From positions 1 to 7,872 of the forward strand of contig JAQUOB010000049.1 in the NCBI GenBank assembly GCA_028717325.1: a stretch of DNA of 7,872 nt. The letters are read 5' to 3'. Made by a program: the position numbers and the translations under genes. Source of the DNA: Candidatus Margulisiibacteriota bacterium (GTDB lineage: Bacteria > Margulisbacteria > WOR-1 > O2-12-FULL-45-9 > XYB2-FULL-48-7). The notes beneath the pieces are model-generated. The model was given only the letters and a program-made list of their open reading frames with translations. It had not been told where the DNA came from and did no database searches. This document shows, piece after piece, positions 1-5,807 of this stretch (its first letter is position 1; each line of letters opens with the position of its first letter).

Positions 1-845
1 CAGGAGAGCCCGATCACCGCCTCGGAAAAGCCGTTCTTTATCACATAATCTTTGACGCCGAGAACGAGCGCCCGATAGATCTCCTCCGGCTCTTCCAGCC
101 ACTGCCAGCCGGTTATGCGGTCCTTATCGAGGTCGACGAAAAGCAGTTCTTCCCGAAACTGGTCGCAGGCGGCGATGAGATTCCCCCGCCGGTCAAAGAC
201 CATGCTCCCCCCGTCAAAAACCAGTTCGTCCTGCCCGCCGACCATGTTGACGTAAACAAAAGTCGCTTTATACTTTTTGGCCCGCCGCTTCAAAAGCGCT
301 TCCCGTTCTTTAATCTTGCCGACATGATAAGGGGAGGCATTGATGTTTAAGATCAGTTGCGCCCCTTTTTTGATCTCTTCCTCATACGGCCCTTTTTCCA
401 CCCAGATGTCTTCGCAAACACCAAGGCCGATCTTCAGGCCCTTGTAGCTGATGATCGAACATTTATTGCCTTCCCGAAAATAACGCTTCTCGTCGAAAAC
501 GCCGTAATTGGGCAGGTTCATCTTATGATATATCTCTTTAACCTTGCCGTTTTCGATAAAAGCCGCGGCGTTATAGAGCACACCCTTCTCTTGGTGAACA
601 AATCCGACGTAGACGGCGATCCCGCCGGCCGCTTTGGCTACCTTCTCCAGCGCGAGCCGGTTGTCGGCAATAAATTTGGGTTTTAGGAGCAGGTCTTCCG
701 GCGGATACCCGGTGAGGCAGAGCTCGGGAAAAACGACCAGATCGGCCTTTTCGTGCCGGGCTTCTTCGATCAGATCGATGATCTTTGCGCTGTTGAGGTT
801 AAAGTCGCCGACGATCGGATTGATCTGCCCCAGGCCTATTTTCAT
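1..845 (-). CDS. nadE: Glutamine-dependent NAD+ synthase, N-terminal glutaminase part (truncated by window edge)
   Basis: Reading from the ATG at 845, 281 codons run off the left edge, so the C-terminal synthetase domain lies outside the window. The visible part is a nitrilase-superfamily (carbon-nitrogen hydrolase) glutaminase domain. It starts MKIGLGQINPIVGDF and carries the expected catalytic triad: Glu41 (FPELCLTGYPPEDLL context), Lys108 (YHKMNLPNYG) and Cys144 (GVCEDIW). This domain releases ammonia from glutamine for the C-terminal domain, which amidates deamido-NAD+ to NAD+ with ATP in the cytosol. The last residues (VIGLS, to 281) are where the synthetase PP-loop SGGxDS should start, but the next two bases are TG, which cannot encode the expected Gly. 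This could be an edge error or a real change. The start follows the gltA stop by 20 nt with no Shine-Dalgarno; a TATAAT lies 7 nt upstream. Family assignment is firm. Confidence 0.93.
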   Translation of the reverse strand, partial: MKIGLGQINPIVGDFNLNSAKIIDLIEEARHEKADLVVFPELCLTGYPPEDLLLKPKFIADNRLALEKVAKAAGGIAVYVGFVHQEKGVLYNAAAFIENGKVKEIYHKMNLPNYGVFDEKRYFREGNKCSIISYKGLKIGLGVCEDIWVEKGPYEEEIKKGAQLILNINASPYHVGKIKEREALLKRRAKKYKATFVYVNMVGGQDELVFDGGSMVFDRRGNLIAACDQFREELLFVDLDKDRITGWQWLEEPEEIYRALVLGVKDYVIKNGFSEAVIGLS

Positions 846-852
846 GCTGAGA

Positions 853-858
853 ATTATA
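853..858 (-). promoter_or_regulatory. Candidate internal -10 box for nadE
   Basis: A perfect TATAAT on the minus strand lies in the 20-nt gap between gltA and nadE, with only 7 nt between it and the nadE ATG. If used, transcription would start at or next to the ATG and give a leaderless message. No good -35 hexamer is seen at 16-18 nt: a TTGACG upstream is 24 nt away, which is too far. It may therefore be a chance match, with nadE expressed by read-through from the nfnA promoter. Confidence 0.35.
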
Positions 859-865
859 CACAATC

Positions 866-2293
866 CTACCGACGAAGAAAAGCGTCAATGGCCCGGGCAG
901 CTCTTTTGCCGTCACCCATGGCGGAGATGACGGTGGCCGCGCCGCGGACGATATCGCCGCCGGCGTAAACGCCGGGGATCGAAGTCATTTGATCCTGGGC
1001 CACGATGATCCCGCCCCATTTTTCCGTCTTTAATTCGGGCGTTCGGTGCTGGATCAACGGATTGGGAGAATTGCCGATCGCCACGATAGCCGCATTGATC
1101 GGGATCCGGAAGTTAGAACCAGCGATCTCGACCGGCCGTCTTCGGCCCGAAGCATCCGGCTCACCTAATTCCATCTGGATGCATTCGACTTCCGAGACCC
1201 AGCCGTCTGAATTGGGCAGATATTTGACCGGCAGCGTCAGATATTTGAAAACGATCCCTTCCTCTTCGGCCCGTTTGATCTCTTCTTTGCGGGCCGGCAT
1301 TTCTTTCTCCGTCCGGCGGTAGATGATATAAACCTCGTCCGCGCCCAGCCGGAGAGAAACTCTGGCCGCATCCATGGCGACGTTGCCGCCGCCGACGACC
1401 GCTACCCGCGGGCCGATCTTGACCGGCGTCAGGTAGTCGGGGAATTTCCAGGCCTTCATCATATTGACGCGGAAGAGATATTCGTTGGCGGAATAGACGC
1501 CGTCCAGGTTCTCGCCGGCAATGTTCATGAATTTGGGCGCGCCCGCCCCAGAGCCGATAAAAACCGCCTGATATTCTTTTAAAAGCTCATCGATCGAATA
1601 AGTGTTCCCGATCAAAACGTCGGAATTAATTTGGACGCCCAGGCTTTTTACGTAATCGATCTCCAGATTGACGATCTTTTTGGGCAGGCGGAATTCGGGA
1701 ATGCCGTAAGAGAGGACACCGCCCGTGACGTGCAGCGATTCAAACATTGTCACCTGATAGCCGAGCCGGGCCAAGTCGCCCGCACAGGTCAATCCGGCGG
1801 GCCCGGAACCAACGATAGCGATCCTCACCCCTTTCTTCCGACTTTCGTCGGAATTCATTCCCCTCTCCATCGTAGATGGAGAGGGGGGACGGTTTGCGCC
1901 AGCGGGTGAGGTGGATTCTCGCTCATAGTCCGCGACAAATCGCTCCAGATTCCCGATCCCAACCGGTTGTCCTTTGATGCCCAAAATGCATTTCATCTCG
2001 CACTGGTCTTCCTGGGGACAAACGCGGCCGCAGATCGCCGGCAGGCTGTTGGTCTCTTTGATCTTTTTGACGGCCGAATCAAAATCACCCTTGACGACGA
2101 ACTTCAAAAAACCGGGGATATCGACTTCGACTGGACAGCCGGCCACGCACTTAGGGTCGCGGCACTGCAGACAGCGCTTGGCTTCTTCGATCGCCTGCTC
2201 GACCGTGTAGCCGAGCGGCACTTCCTCAAAATCGCGGATGCGCTCCGCGACCGATCTCTCTTTCATATGTAATCTTTGTTTCTTTTCAGCCAT
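866..2293 (-). CDS. gltA: NfnB / GltA-type flavoprotein: NADPH-binding subunit (glutamate synthase small-subunit family)
   Basis: A 475-aa iron-sulfur flavoprotein. The N-terminal domain has two cysteine sets for [4Fe-4S] clusters: C41, C44, C49, C53 and C88, C92, C98, C102. It is followed by an FAD-binding Rossmann motif (VGSGPAG, 161-167), an NAD(P)H motif (GGGNVAMD, 301-308) and the family's C-terminal FAD motif with AGGD (444-447). Such proteins are often annotated as glutamate synthase small subunit. The gene directly upstream encodes an NfnA/SudB-type FAD-[2Fe-2S] protein, which points instead to NfnB of the electron-bifurcating NADH-dependent ferredoxin:NADP+ oxidoreductase. No large glutamate synthase subunit is in the window. 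Residues about 126-150 form a Ser/Pro-rich linker encoded by a palindromic DNA element, longer than I expect for the family. The ATG is supported by an AGGA 6 nt upstream (2300-2303). The enzyme is cytosolic. The family is certain; the Nfn role is inferred from context. Confidence 0.93.
   Translation of the reverse strand: MAEKKQRLHMKERSVAERIRDFEEVPLGYTVEQAIEEAKRCLQCRDPKCVAGCPVEVDIPGFLKFVVKGDFDSAVKKIKETNSLPAICGRVCPQEDQCEMKCILGIKGQPVGIGNLERFVADYERESTSPAGANRPPSPSTMERGMNSDESRKKGVRIAIVGSGPAGLTCAGDLARLGYQVTMFESLHVTGGVLSYGIPEFRLPKKIVNLEIDYVKSLGVQINSDVLIGNTYSIDELLKEYQAVFIGSGAGAPKFMNIAGENLDGVYSANEYLFRVNMMKAWKFPDYLTPVKIGPRVAVVGGGNVAMDAARVSLRLGADEVYIIYRRTEKEMPARKEEIKRAEEEGIVFKYLTLPVKYLPNSDGWVSEVECIQMELGEPDASGRRRPVEIAGSNFRIPINAAIVAIGNSPNPLIQHRTPELKTEKWGGIIVAQDQMTSIPGVYAGGDIVRGAATVISAMGDGKRAARAIDAFLRR
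1860..1918 (-). repeat. Palindromic repeat element inserted in frame within gltA
   Basis: Positions 1860-1871 and 1875-1886 are a perfect 12-bp inverted repeat (CCCCTCTCCATC / GATGGAGAGGGG) around a 3-nt loop. A tail with GGTTTGCG and GGGTGAGGTGG follows to about 1918. The element encodes roughly residues 126-146 of the flavoprotein, a Ser/Pro/Arg/Gly-rich run in the linker between the Fe-S domain and the FAD domain, and keeps the reading frame. The form resembles dispersed REP/MITE-like palindromes and, in its in-frame position, the Rickettsia palindromic elements. Only one copy is in this window, so dispersal is not shown here. The outer limits are approximate. Confidence 0.6.
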
Positions 2294-2306
2294 TTTATTT
2301 CCTAGT

Positions 2307-2332
2307 CCCCAGTCCCTGACCCCTAGCCCCCC
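2307..2332 (-). repeat. G-run repeat / potential G-quadruplex at the nfnA-gltA junction
   Basis: On the coding (minus) strand there are four runs of 3-6 G separated by the 3-nt loops CTA, TCA and ACT. This fits the standard intramolecular G-quadruplex pattern. The repeat supplies the end of nfnA (GG codons and the TAG stop) and most of the 29-nt spacer before the gltA ATG. The spacing looks like a short degenerate tandem repeat (GGGACTA-type). An mRNA quadruplex here could affect ribosome transit or access to the gltA start. The sequence pattern is certain; the structure and role are inferred. Confidence 0.55.
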
Positions 2333-3156
2333 AGCAATTTACAAACATGATCATACGCCCTTTTCTCCACGTCCTTGTACATCCTCAACCGGCTGGTCAG
2401 TTCCGCGAAATCGACCTCGTGGCCGTCGAACTCCGGGCCGTCAACACAGCCCAGCTTGACCTGGCCGCCCACCGTCACCCGGCAGATGCCGCACATGCCG
2501 GTCGCGTCAAGCATCAGGGGATTGAGCGAAACGACCGTTTTGATGCCGTGCGGCCGCGTCACGTCACAGCAGACCTTCATCATCGGCACGGGGCCGACCG
2601 CGATGACCAGATCTATCTTCAGCCCCGCCGCGATCATGTCTTTGAGCTCGTCGGAAACAAAGCCTTTCCGGCCACACGTCCCGTCATCGGTTGTAACTAA
2701 CAACTTACTACTAATAACTGACAACTCTTTCTCATATATTAATAAATCCTTGCACCTGGCGCCGATGATCGTCGTGACCTGATTGCCGGCCAGCTTGAGC
2801 GCCTTAACAAAAGGATATATCTCGGCGATCCCCACCCCGCCGCCGATCACCACAACGTGGCCGAACTTGTCGACGTGCGAAGGGGTGCCGAGCGGGCCCA
2901 GTAAATGAGCGATCTCTTCGCCCTCTTTTAAAGAGTTGAGGACGGCCGTGGTCGCCCCCACGATCTGAAAAATTATCGAGACCGTGCCGGCGGCCCGGTC
3001 AAAATCGGCGATGGTGAGCGGGATGCGTTCGGCGTTTTCCCTGGGGACCACGACGACAAACTGGCCGGCTTTGGCCGCCCGCGCTATCTGCGGCGCCTCG
3101 ACGGTGATGCGCGCGACGTTTTCGTTGATCTTTTCTTTTTTGAGGATCTTATTCAT
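2323..3156 (-). CDS. nfnA: NfnA / SudB-type FAD-[2Fe-2S] electron-transfer subunit
   Basis: A 277-aa protein of the ferredoxin-NADP reductase-like family that also includes dihydroorotate dehydrogenase electron-transfer subunits. An FAD-binding barrel carries the RIPLTI motif (44-49), followed by an NAD-binding region with GGGVGIAEIYP (105-115) and VGPVPMMKVCCDVT (187-200). A C-terminal cluster-binding segment has Asp217, Cys222, Cys225 and Cys237. The three-Cys-plus-Asp pattern matches the unusual [2Fe-2S] site known for NfnA. With the GltA-like subunit encoded 29 nt downstream it should form NfnAB, coupling NADH and reduced ferredoxin oxidation to NADP+ reduction in the cytosol; sulfide dehydrogenase activity is an alternative reported for relatives. 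It is first in an operon nfnA-gltA-nadE. A TATAAT lies 12 nt before the ATG and no Shine-Dalgarno is seen. Codons 137-155 are strikingly AT-rich, though the protein keeps normal length there. Confidence 0.92.
   Translation of the reverse strand: MNKILKKEKINENVARITVEAPQIARAAKAGQFVVVVPRENAERIPLTIADFDRAAGTVSIIFQIVGATTAVLNSLKEGEEIAHLLGPLGTPSHVDKFGHVVVIGGGVGIAEIYPFVKALKLAGNQVTTIIGARCKDLLIYEKELSVISSKLLVTTDDGTCGRKGFVSDELKDMIAAGLKIDLVIAVGPVPMMKVCCDVTRPHGIKTVVSLNPLMLDATGMCGICRVTVGGQVKLGCVDGPEFDGHEVDFAELTSRLRMYKDVEKRAYDHVCKLLGG
2692..2748 (-). repeat. AT-rich low-complexity patch inside nfnA
   Basis: Codons 137-155 of nfnA are built of TTA, ATA, GTT, AGT and TTG repeats (for example GTTATTAGTAGTAAG), in a gene otherwise using GTC, CTG, ATC and GGC. 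The stretch looks like an imperfect AGTT/TTAGT minisatellite. The encoded protein (DLLIYEKELSVISSKLLVT) still fits the family and has no length change, so this is a replaced or drifted segment and not an insertion. Confidence 0.45.
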
Positions 3157-3168
3157 GAGTAGATTATG

Positions 3169-3196
3169 ATTATAACAAAAAAAGACCCCGAGTAAA
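3169..3196 (-). promoter_or_regulatory. Promoter of the nfnA-gltA-nadE operon
   Basis: On the minus strand the -10 TATAAT (3174-3169) is preceded, with 16-nt spacing, by TTTACT (3196-3191; 4 of 6 matches to TTGACA). The -10 ends 12 nt before the nfnA ATG, so the leader would be about 5 nt or absent. No Shine-Dalgarno exists in that space. The -35 hexamer lies inside the loop of the terminator of the upstream operon, so the two signals are interleaved. Confidence 0.65.
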
Positions 3197-3206
3197 ACCC
3201 GGGGTC
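3177..3206 (-). terminator. Intrinsic terminator of the CDF-ABC exporter operon
   Basis: On the minus strand a 7-bp GC-rich stem (GACCCCG / CGGGGTC, at 3206-3200 and 3190-3184) with a 9-nt loop is followed at once by seven T (3183-3177). The TGA stop of the permease gene (3207-3205) overlaps the first bases of the stem. In the plus direction there is no T tract, so it acts one way only. Confidence 0.88.
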
Positions 3207-3954
3207 ATTCCGCCAGGTTAAACTCCATGACGGCAACGGCAAACATGATGAGGATAAAGACCAGCATGACGGCCAGGCTGATCAGCGGATTGATCGAACC
3301 GACGCTTAACATTGTCCGGCGCAGGAGATCGACACCGTAAGTCAGAGGATCGATCCTGGTCAGGACGGCCAGCCATCCGGGCAGACGGTCAAGCGGGAAC
3401 AAGGCGCCTGACAAGAAAAAGATCGGCATAATGACAAAATTTACGACCATCTGAAAGCCTTCCATCTCTTTCATCCTGGCGGCGATGACGATCCCCAGCC
3501 CGGTAATGGCCAGGGCAATCAGGAACATCACCAGGATACTTTGGAGCACTATCAGGATCGAAAGCTTAACCCCGACCAGCGGGGCCAGTATCAGCATCAG
3601 ACAGCCCTGGAGCACGGCCACGGTCGAGCCGCCCAGCGCCTTGCCGATCACGATCGTCCAGCGGGAAACGGGAGCGACCAGCACTTCCTTCAAAAAACCG
3701 AACTCGCGGTCCCAGACGATCGAGATAGCCGAAAAGATCGATGTAAAAAGGACGGTCATGGAAATAATACCCGGAAAAATAAATTCGGAAAAATTTATCC
3801 CGCCCGGGCCGGTAAAGGCCGGCGACAGAGCCGTTCCCAAAACGAACAGGAACAGTATCGGCTGGCCGAGCGAGGCGAAGATCCGGGGTTTGTCATACCA
3901 GTATCTTTTGATGTCCCGAAGCCAGAGGATATAAATCGCCCAAAAATCGCCCAT
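3205..3954 (-). CDS. ABC-2 type transporter permease
   Basis: A 249-aa polytopic membrane protein of the ABC-2 (DrrB-like) family. Hydrophobic segments lie near residues 31-44, 60-80, 107-127, 138-158, 170-187 and 226-245, giving six membrane spans. The conserved cytoplasmic motif WDREFGFLKEVLVAPVSR (81-98) follows the second span, as in this family. It pairs with the ATPase encoded just upstream to export an unknown substrate (drug, lipid or polysaccharide types occur in the family). I start it at the ATG at 3954. An AGGAGG Shine-Dalgarno lies 5 nt upstream, inside the last codons of the ATPase gene, and the stop and start overlap by one base (TGATG). A GTG at 3972 is in frame but lacks that support. 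Substrate cannot be told from sequence. Confidence 0.88.
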   Translation of the reverse strand: MGDFWAIYILWLRDIKRYWYDKPRIFASLGQPILFLFVLGTALSPAFTGPGGINFSEFIFPGIISMTVLFTSIFSAISIVWDREFGFLKEVLVAPVSRWTIVIGKALGGSTVAVLQGCLMLILAPLVGVKLSILIVLQSILVMFLIALAITGLGIVIAARMKEMEGFQMVVNFVIMPIFFLSGALFPLDRLPGWLAVLTRIDPLTYGVDLLRRTMLSVGSINPLISLAVMLVFILIMFAVAVMEFNLAE

Positions 3955-4736
3955 CAACTCCTCCTCATCCACTGCGACCAGGCGGACTCGCCCGCTTGTG
4001 CCCTGATCTCCCGGCCGGTCAGCTTCAGAAAGACGCCTTCGAGCGTAGATTCACCATACTTGTTCTTTAAATTCGCCGGCGAATCGAGATCGACGATCTT
4101 GCCGTGGTCGATGATCGCGACCCGGTCGCAAACTTCCGCCTCCTGCATGTAATGAGTGGTCATGAAGATGGAAAGATCGTGTTCCTGGCGCATCTTGAGG
4201 ATATATTCCCAGATATGCGCCCGCGTCTGCGGGTCCAGGCCGATCGTCGGCTCGTCCAGAAACAGTAATTCGGGTTGGTGCATCAGGCCCCGGGCGATCT
4301 CCAGGCGCCGCTTCATGCCGCCGGACAGCTGGCGGACAAAATTACGGCGCCGGTCATTTAGCTCGACCAGTGTCAGGACGTCGGATATCCTTTTTTCGAT
4401 CAGCGCGTGGTCCATGTTGTATAAATAGCCATGGAATTTTAGATTGTCTTCGACGGTCAGCCGGTCGTCGAGAGAGGGGTCCTGGAAAATGATGCCGATC
4501 GCCCGGCGCACCCGGTTCGGGTCTTTGGTCACGTCGCAGCAGGTGACGAACGCGCTGCCCGAAGTGGGACGCAGGAGTGTGCAGAGAATATTGATGGTCG
4601 TGGTCTTGCCCGCCCCATTGGGCCCCAGAAAGCCAAAGACCTCACCTTTGTTGAGCGAGAAGGAGATGCCGTCAACCGCCGTAAAATCGCCGAATTTTTT
4701 GGTCAGATCGGCAACTTTGACGATCTCAGTGCTCAT
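3954..4736 (-). CDS. ABC transporter ATP-binding protein (DrrA-like)
   Basis: A 260-aa ABC ATPase with a full set of motifs: Walker A GPNGAGKTT (38-46), Q-loop Gln85 (FQDPSLDDRLT), signature LSGGMKRRLE (137-146), Walker B LLFLDEP with Asp161 and Glu162, and the H-loop His195 (TTHYM). The tail after residue 220 is typical of the drug-exporter (DrrA/CcmA-like) class. It powers the ABC-2 permease encoded downstream with a one-base overlap. I use the ATG at 4736, which overlaps the end of the CDF gene by 11 nt. This gives the usual family N-terminus (STEIVKVADLTKKFG). A TTG at 4763 would add nine residues with no homology-like content. No strong Shine-Dalgarno is present, so translational coupling to the CDF gene is likely. 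Confidence 0.92.
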   Translation of the reverse strand: MSTEIVKVADLTKKFGDFTAVDGISFSLNKGEVFGFLGPNGAGKTTTINILCTLLRPTSGSAFVTCCDVTKDPNRVRRAIGIIFQDPSLDDRLTVEDNLKFHGYLYNMDHALIEKRISDVLTLVELNDRRRNFVRQLSGGMKRRLEIARGLMHQPELLFLDEPTIGLDPQTRAHIWEYILKMRQEHDLSIFMTTHYMQEAEVCDRVAIIDHGKIVDLDSPANLKNKYGESTLEGVFLKLTGREIRAQAGESAWSQWMRRS

Positions 4737-5628
4737 GATGACCGGCACTTTCGGGCCGTTCAAAATGGCAAAAGAGCTCTTCCGGGCAGGATTCGCACTC
4801 CGTTTGGAACGTTGAGTGCATAATATTAAATTTCGCGCTCAAAAGCTCCCTGACCTCCCGGAGTATCCCGTTGGTCCGCTCGGCGTCGGCGTCTTCGATC
4901 ACCAGATGAGCGGCAATGGTATTGATGCCCGAAGTGATCGACCAGACATGCAGGTCGTGAATATCCTTGATCCCTTTGACCGAACAGATGGCCGAGACCA
5001 CATCATCGAGTTTCAGGCCTTTTGGGGTCGCTTCGAGCAAGACGTTGGCCGACTCGGAGATCAAGGTAAAAGCGCCCCGGAGTATCAAAATGCCGATCAA
5101 AAAGCCGAGGATCGGATCGGCGTAATACCAGCCGAAGAAATGGATCAAAACGCCGCCGACTATCACGCCGACCGAAGAAACGGCGTCGGAGAGCACGTGG
5201 AGAAAAGCCCCGCGTACGTTGAGGTTCTCCCGCGAAGCCCCGGCCAGGATGACGGCGCCGCCGATATTGCCCAGCAGGCCGATCGTTGCCACTATTAACA
5301 TGATCGTGCTCTGGATCGGCGCCGGATGGACCAGCCGCAGGAACGCCTCATAAAAAATAAAAAGAGCGATGATCGTCAGGACCGAGCCGTTCAGGAGAGC
5401 CGAGAGGATCTCCAGACGGTAAAAACCGAAGGTCCTTTTTTGGGTCGCCGGCAGGGCCGCGAAGAGCGAGGCCAAGAGGGCCAGCGTCAGGGCCAGTGTA
5501 TCGGTCAGCATATGTCCGGCGTCGGAGAGCAGCGCCAGACTGTTGGACATGAAGCCGCCGACCAGCTCGACAATAAAGAGGAGAACGGTTATTAAAAGGA
5601 CCGCCCCGAGTATCCTTTGGTTATTCAC
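4726..5628 (-). CDS. Cation diffusion facilitator (CzcD/ZnT-type zinc or divalent metal exporter)
   Basis: A 300-aa CDF protein with about six membrane helices and a cytoplasmic C-terminal domain. The metal site is of zinc type: His39/Asp43 in helix 2 (SDAGHMLTD) and His144/Asp148 in helix 5 (HVLSDAVSSVG). The CzcD hallmark KRTFGFYRLEIL (64-75) and the C-terminal DLHVWSIT (225-232) are present. The loop between helices 4 and 5 lacks a His-rich stretch, but the C-terminus is unusually rich in possible ligands (ECESCPEELFCHFE and HHEH, 278-300). It exports Zn2+ and perhaps Co2+ or Cd2+ by proton antiport. The start is a GTG with no Shine-Dalgarno, and a -10-like TAAAAT ends 6 nt before it, suggesting leaderless translation. 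It is the first gene of the exporter operon with the two ABC genes. Confidence 0.9.
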   Translation of the reverse strand: MNNQRILGAVLLITVLLFIVELVGGFMSNSLALLSDAGHMLTDTLALTLALLASLFAALPATQKRTFGFYRLEILSALLNGSVLTIIALFIFYEAFLRLVHPAPIQSTIMLIVATIGLLGNIGGAVILAGASRENLNVRGAFLHVLSDAVSSVGVIVGGVLIHFFGWYYADPILGFLIGILILRGAFTLISESANVLLEATPKGLKLDDVVSAICSVKGIKDIHDLHVWSITSGINTIAAHLVIEDADAERTNGILREVRELLSAKFNIMHSTFQTECESCPEELFCHFERPESAGHHEH

Positions 5629-5634
5629 GGGCTA

Positions 5635-5663
5635 ATTTTACATCAGATTGACAGAGAAGTAAA
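5635..5663 (-). promoter_or_regulatory. Promoter of the CDF-ABC operon
   Basis: On the minus strand TTTACT (5663-5658) and TAAAAT (5640-5635) are separated by 17 nt. The -10 ends 6 nt before the GTG start, which would put the transcript start at or beside the start codon. The same TTTACT -35 occurs before nfnA. This promoter overlaps the oppositely directed promoter at 5648-5676, so the two could compete. Confidence 0.5.
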
Positions 5664-5676
5664 ATTGAGGTATAAT
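5648..5676 (+). promoter_or_regulatory. Consensus sigma-70 promoter facing the hairpin region and tRNA cluster
   Basis: A perfect TTGACA (5648-5653), an exact 17-nt spacer and a perfect TATAAT (5671-5676). This is the strongest promoter in the window. No credible protein gene follows on this strand: the first clear gene is tRNA-Pro at 5906, and that has its own promoter. The likely product is therefore a small RNA or a long tRNA-precursor leader. Start is expected near 5681-5684. Confidence 0.85.
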
Positions 5677-5807
5677 ATATCCCCACACCAAAAGCTAAGA
5701 TTAACTCTTGGGGAATGTTTGGTGTGGGGATATAAAAACTGGAATACCGTCAAGCTAGGCGACACCGGGTTAAGGTTAATCGATCCAGCATGTCACGAAT
5801 ATTCCAG
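5677..5807 (+). ncRNA. Candidate structured small RNA (unidentified)
   Basis: Immediately after the consensus promoter, 5677-5692 and 5718-5733 form a perfect 16-bp inverted repeat (ATATCCCCACACCAAA and its complement). Its 25-nt loop can fold a small inner helix (5695-5700 with 5706-5711). A second hairpin follows: CTGGAATA (5739-5746) pairs with TATTCCAG (5800-5807), with further possible pairing inside (GACA 5761-5764 with TGTC 5791-5794) and a GGTTAA tandem at 5769-5780. I could not match it to 6S RNA (the ends do not close), tmRNA, SRP RNA, RNase P RNA or a riboswitch I know. On the minus strand the second stem is followed by five T, so it could instead act as a weak terminator towards the CDF gene. 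No clear terminator ends the plus-strand transcript. The 3' limit is uncertain. Confidence 0.45.

Noticed and set aside
357..968. Three plus-strand frames opposite nadE and the end of gltA
   Set aside because: They mirror strongly supported genes on the minus strand and lack ribosome sites or recognisable domains.
3541..4152. A 203-aa plus-strand frame opposite the ABC genes
   Set aside because: It is a charged, low-information shadow of the permease and ATPase genes in a high-GC region.
4816..5298. A 160-aa plus-strand frame opposite the CDF gene
   Set aside because: It is a shadow frame; the minus strand carries all CDF motifs.
5677..5733. End of an insertion sequence (IS200/IS605-type hairpin)
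   Set aside because: No transposase or remnant is nearby and the hairpin follows a consensus promoter at the distance expected for a transcript start.
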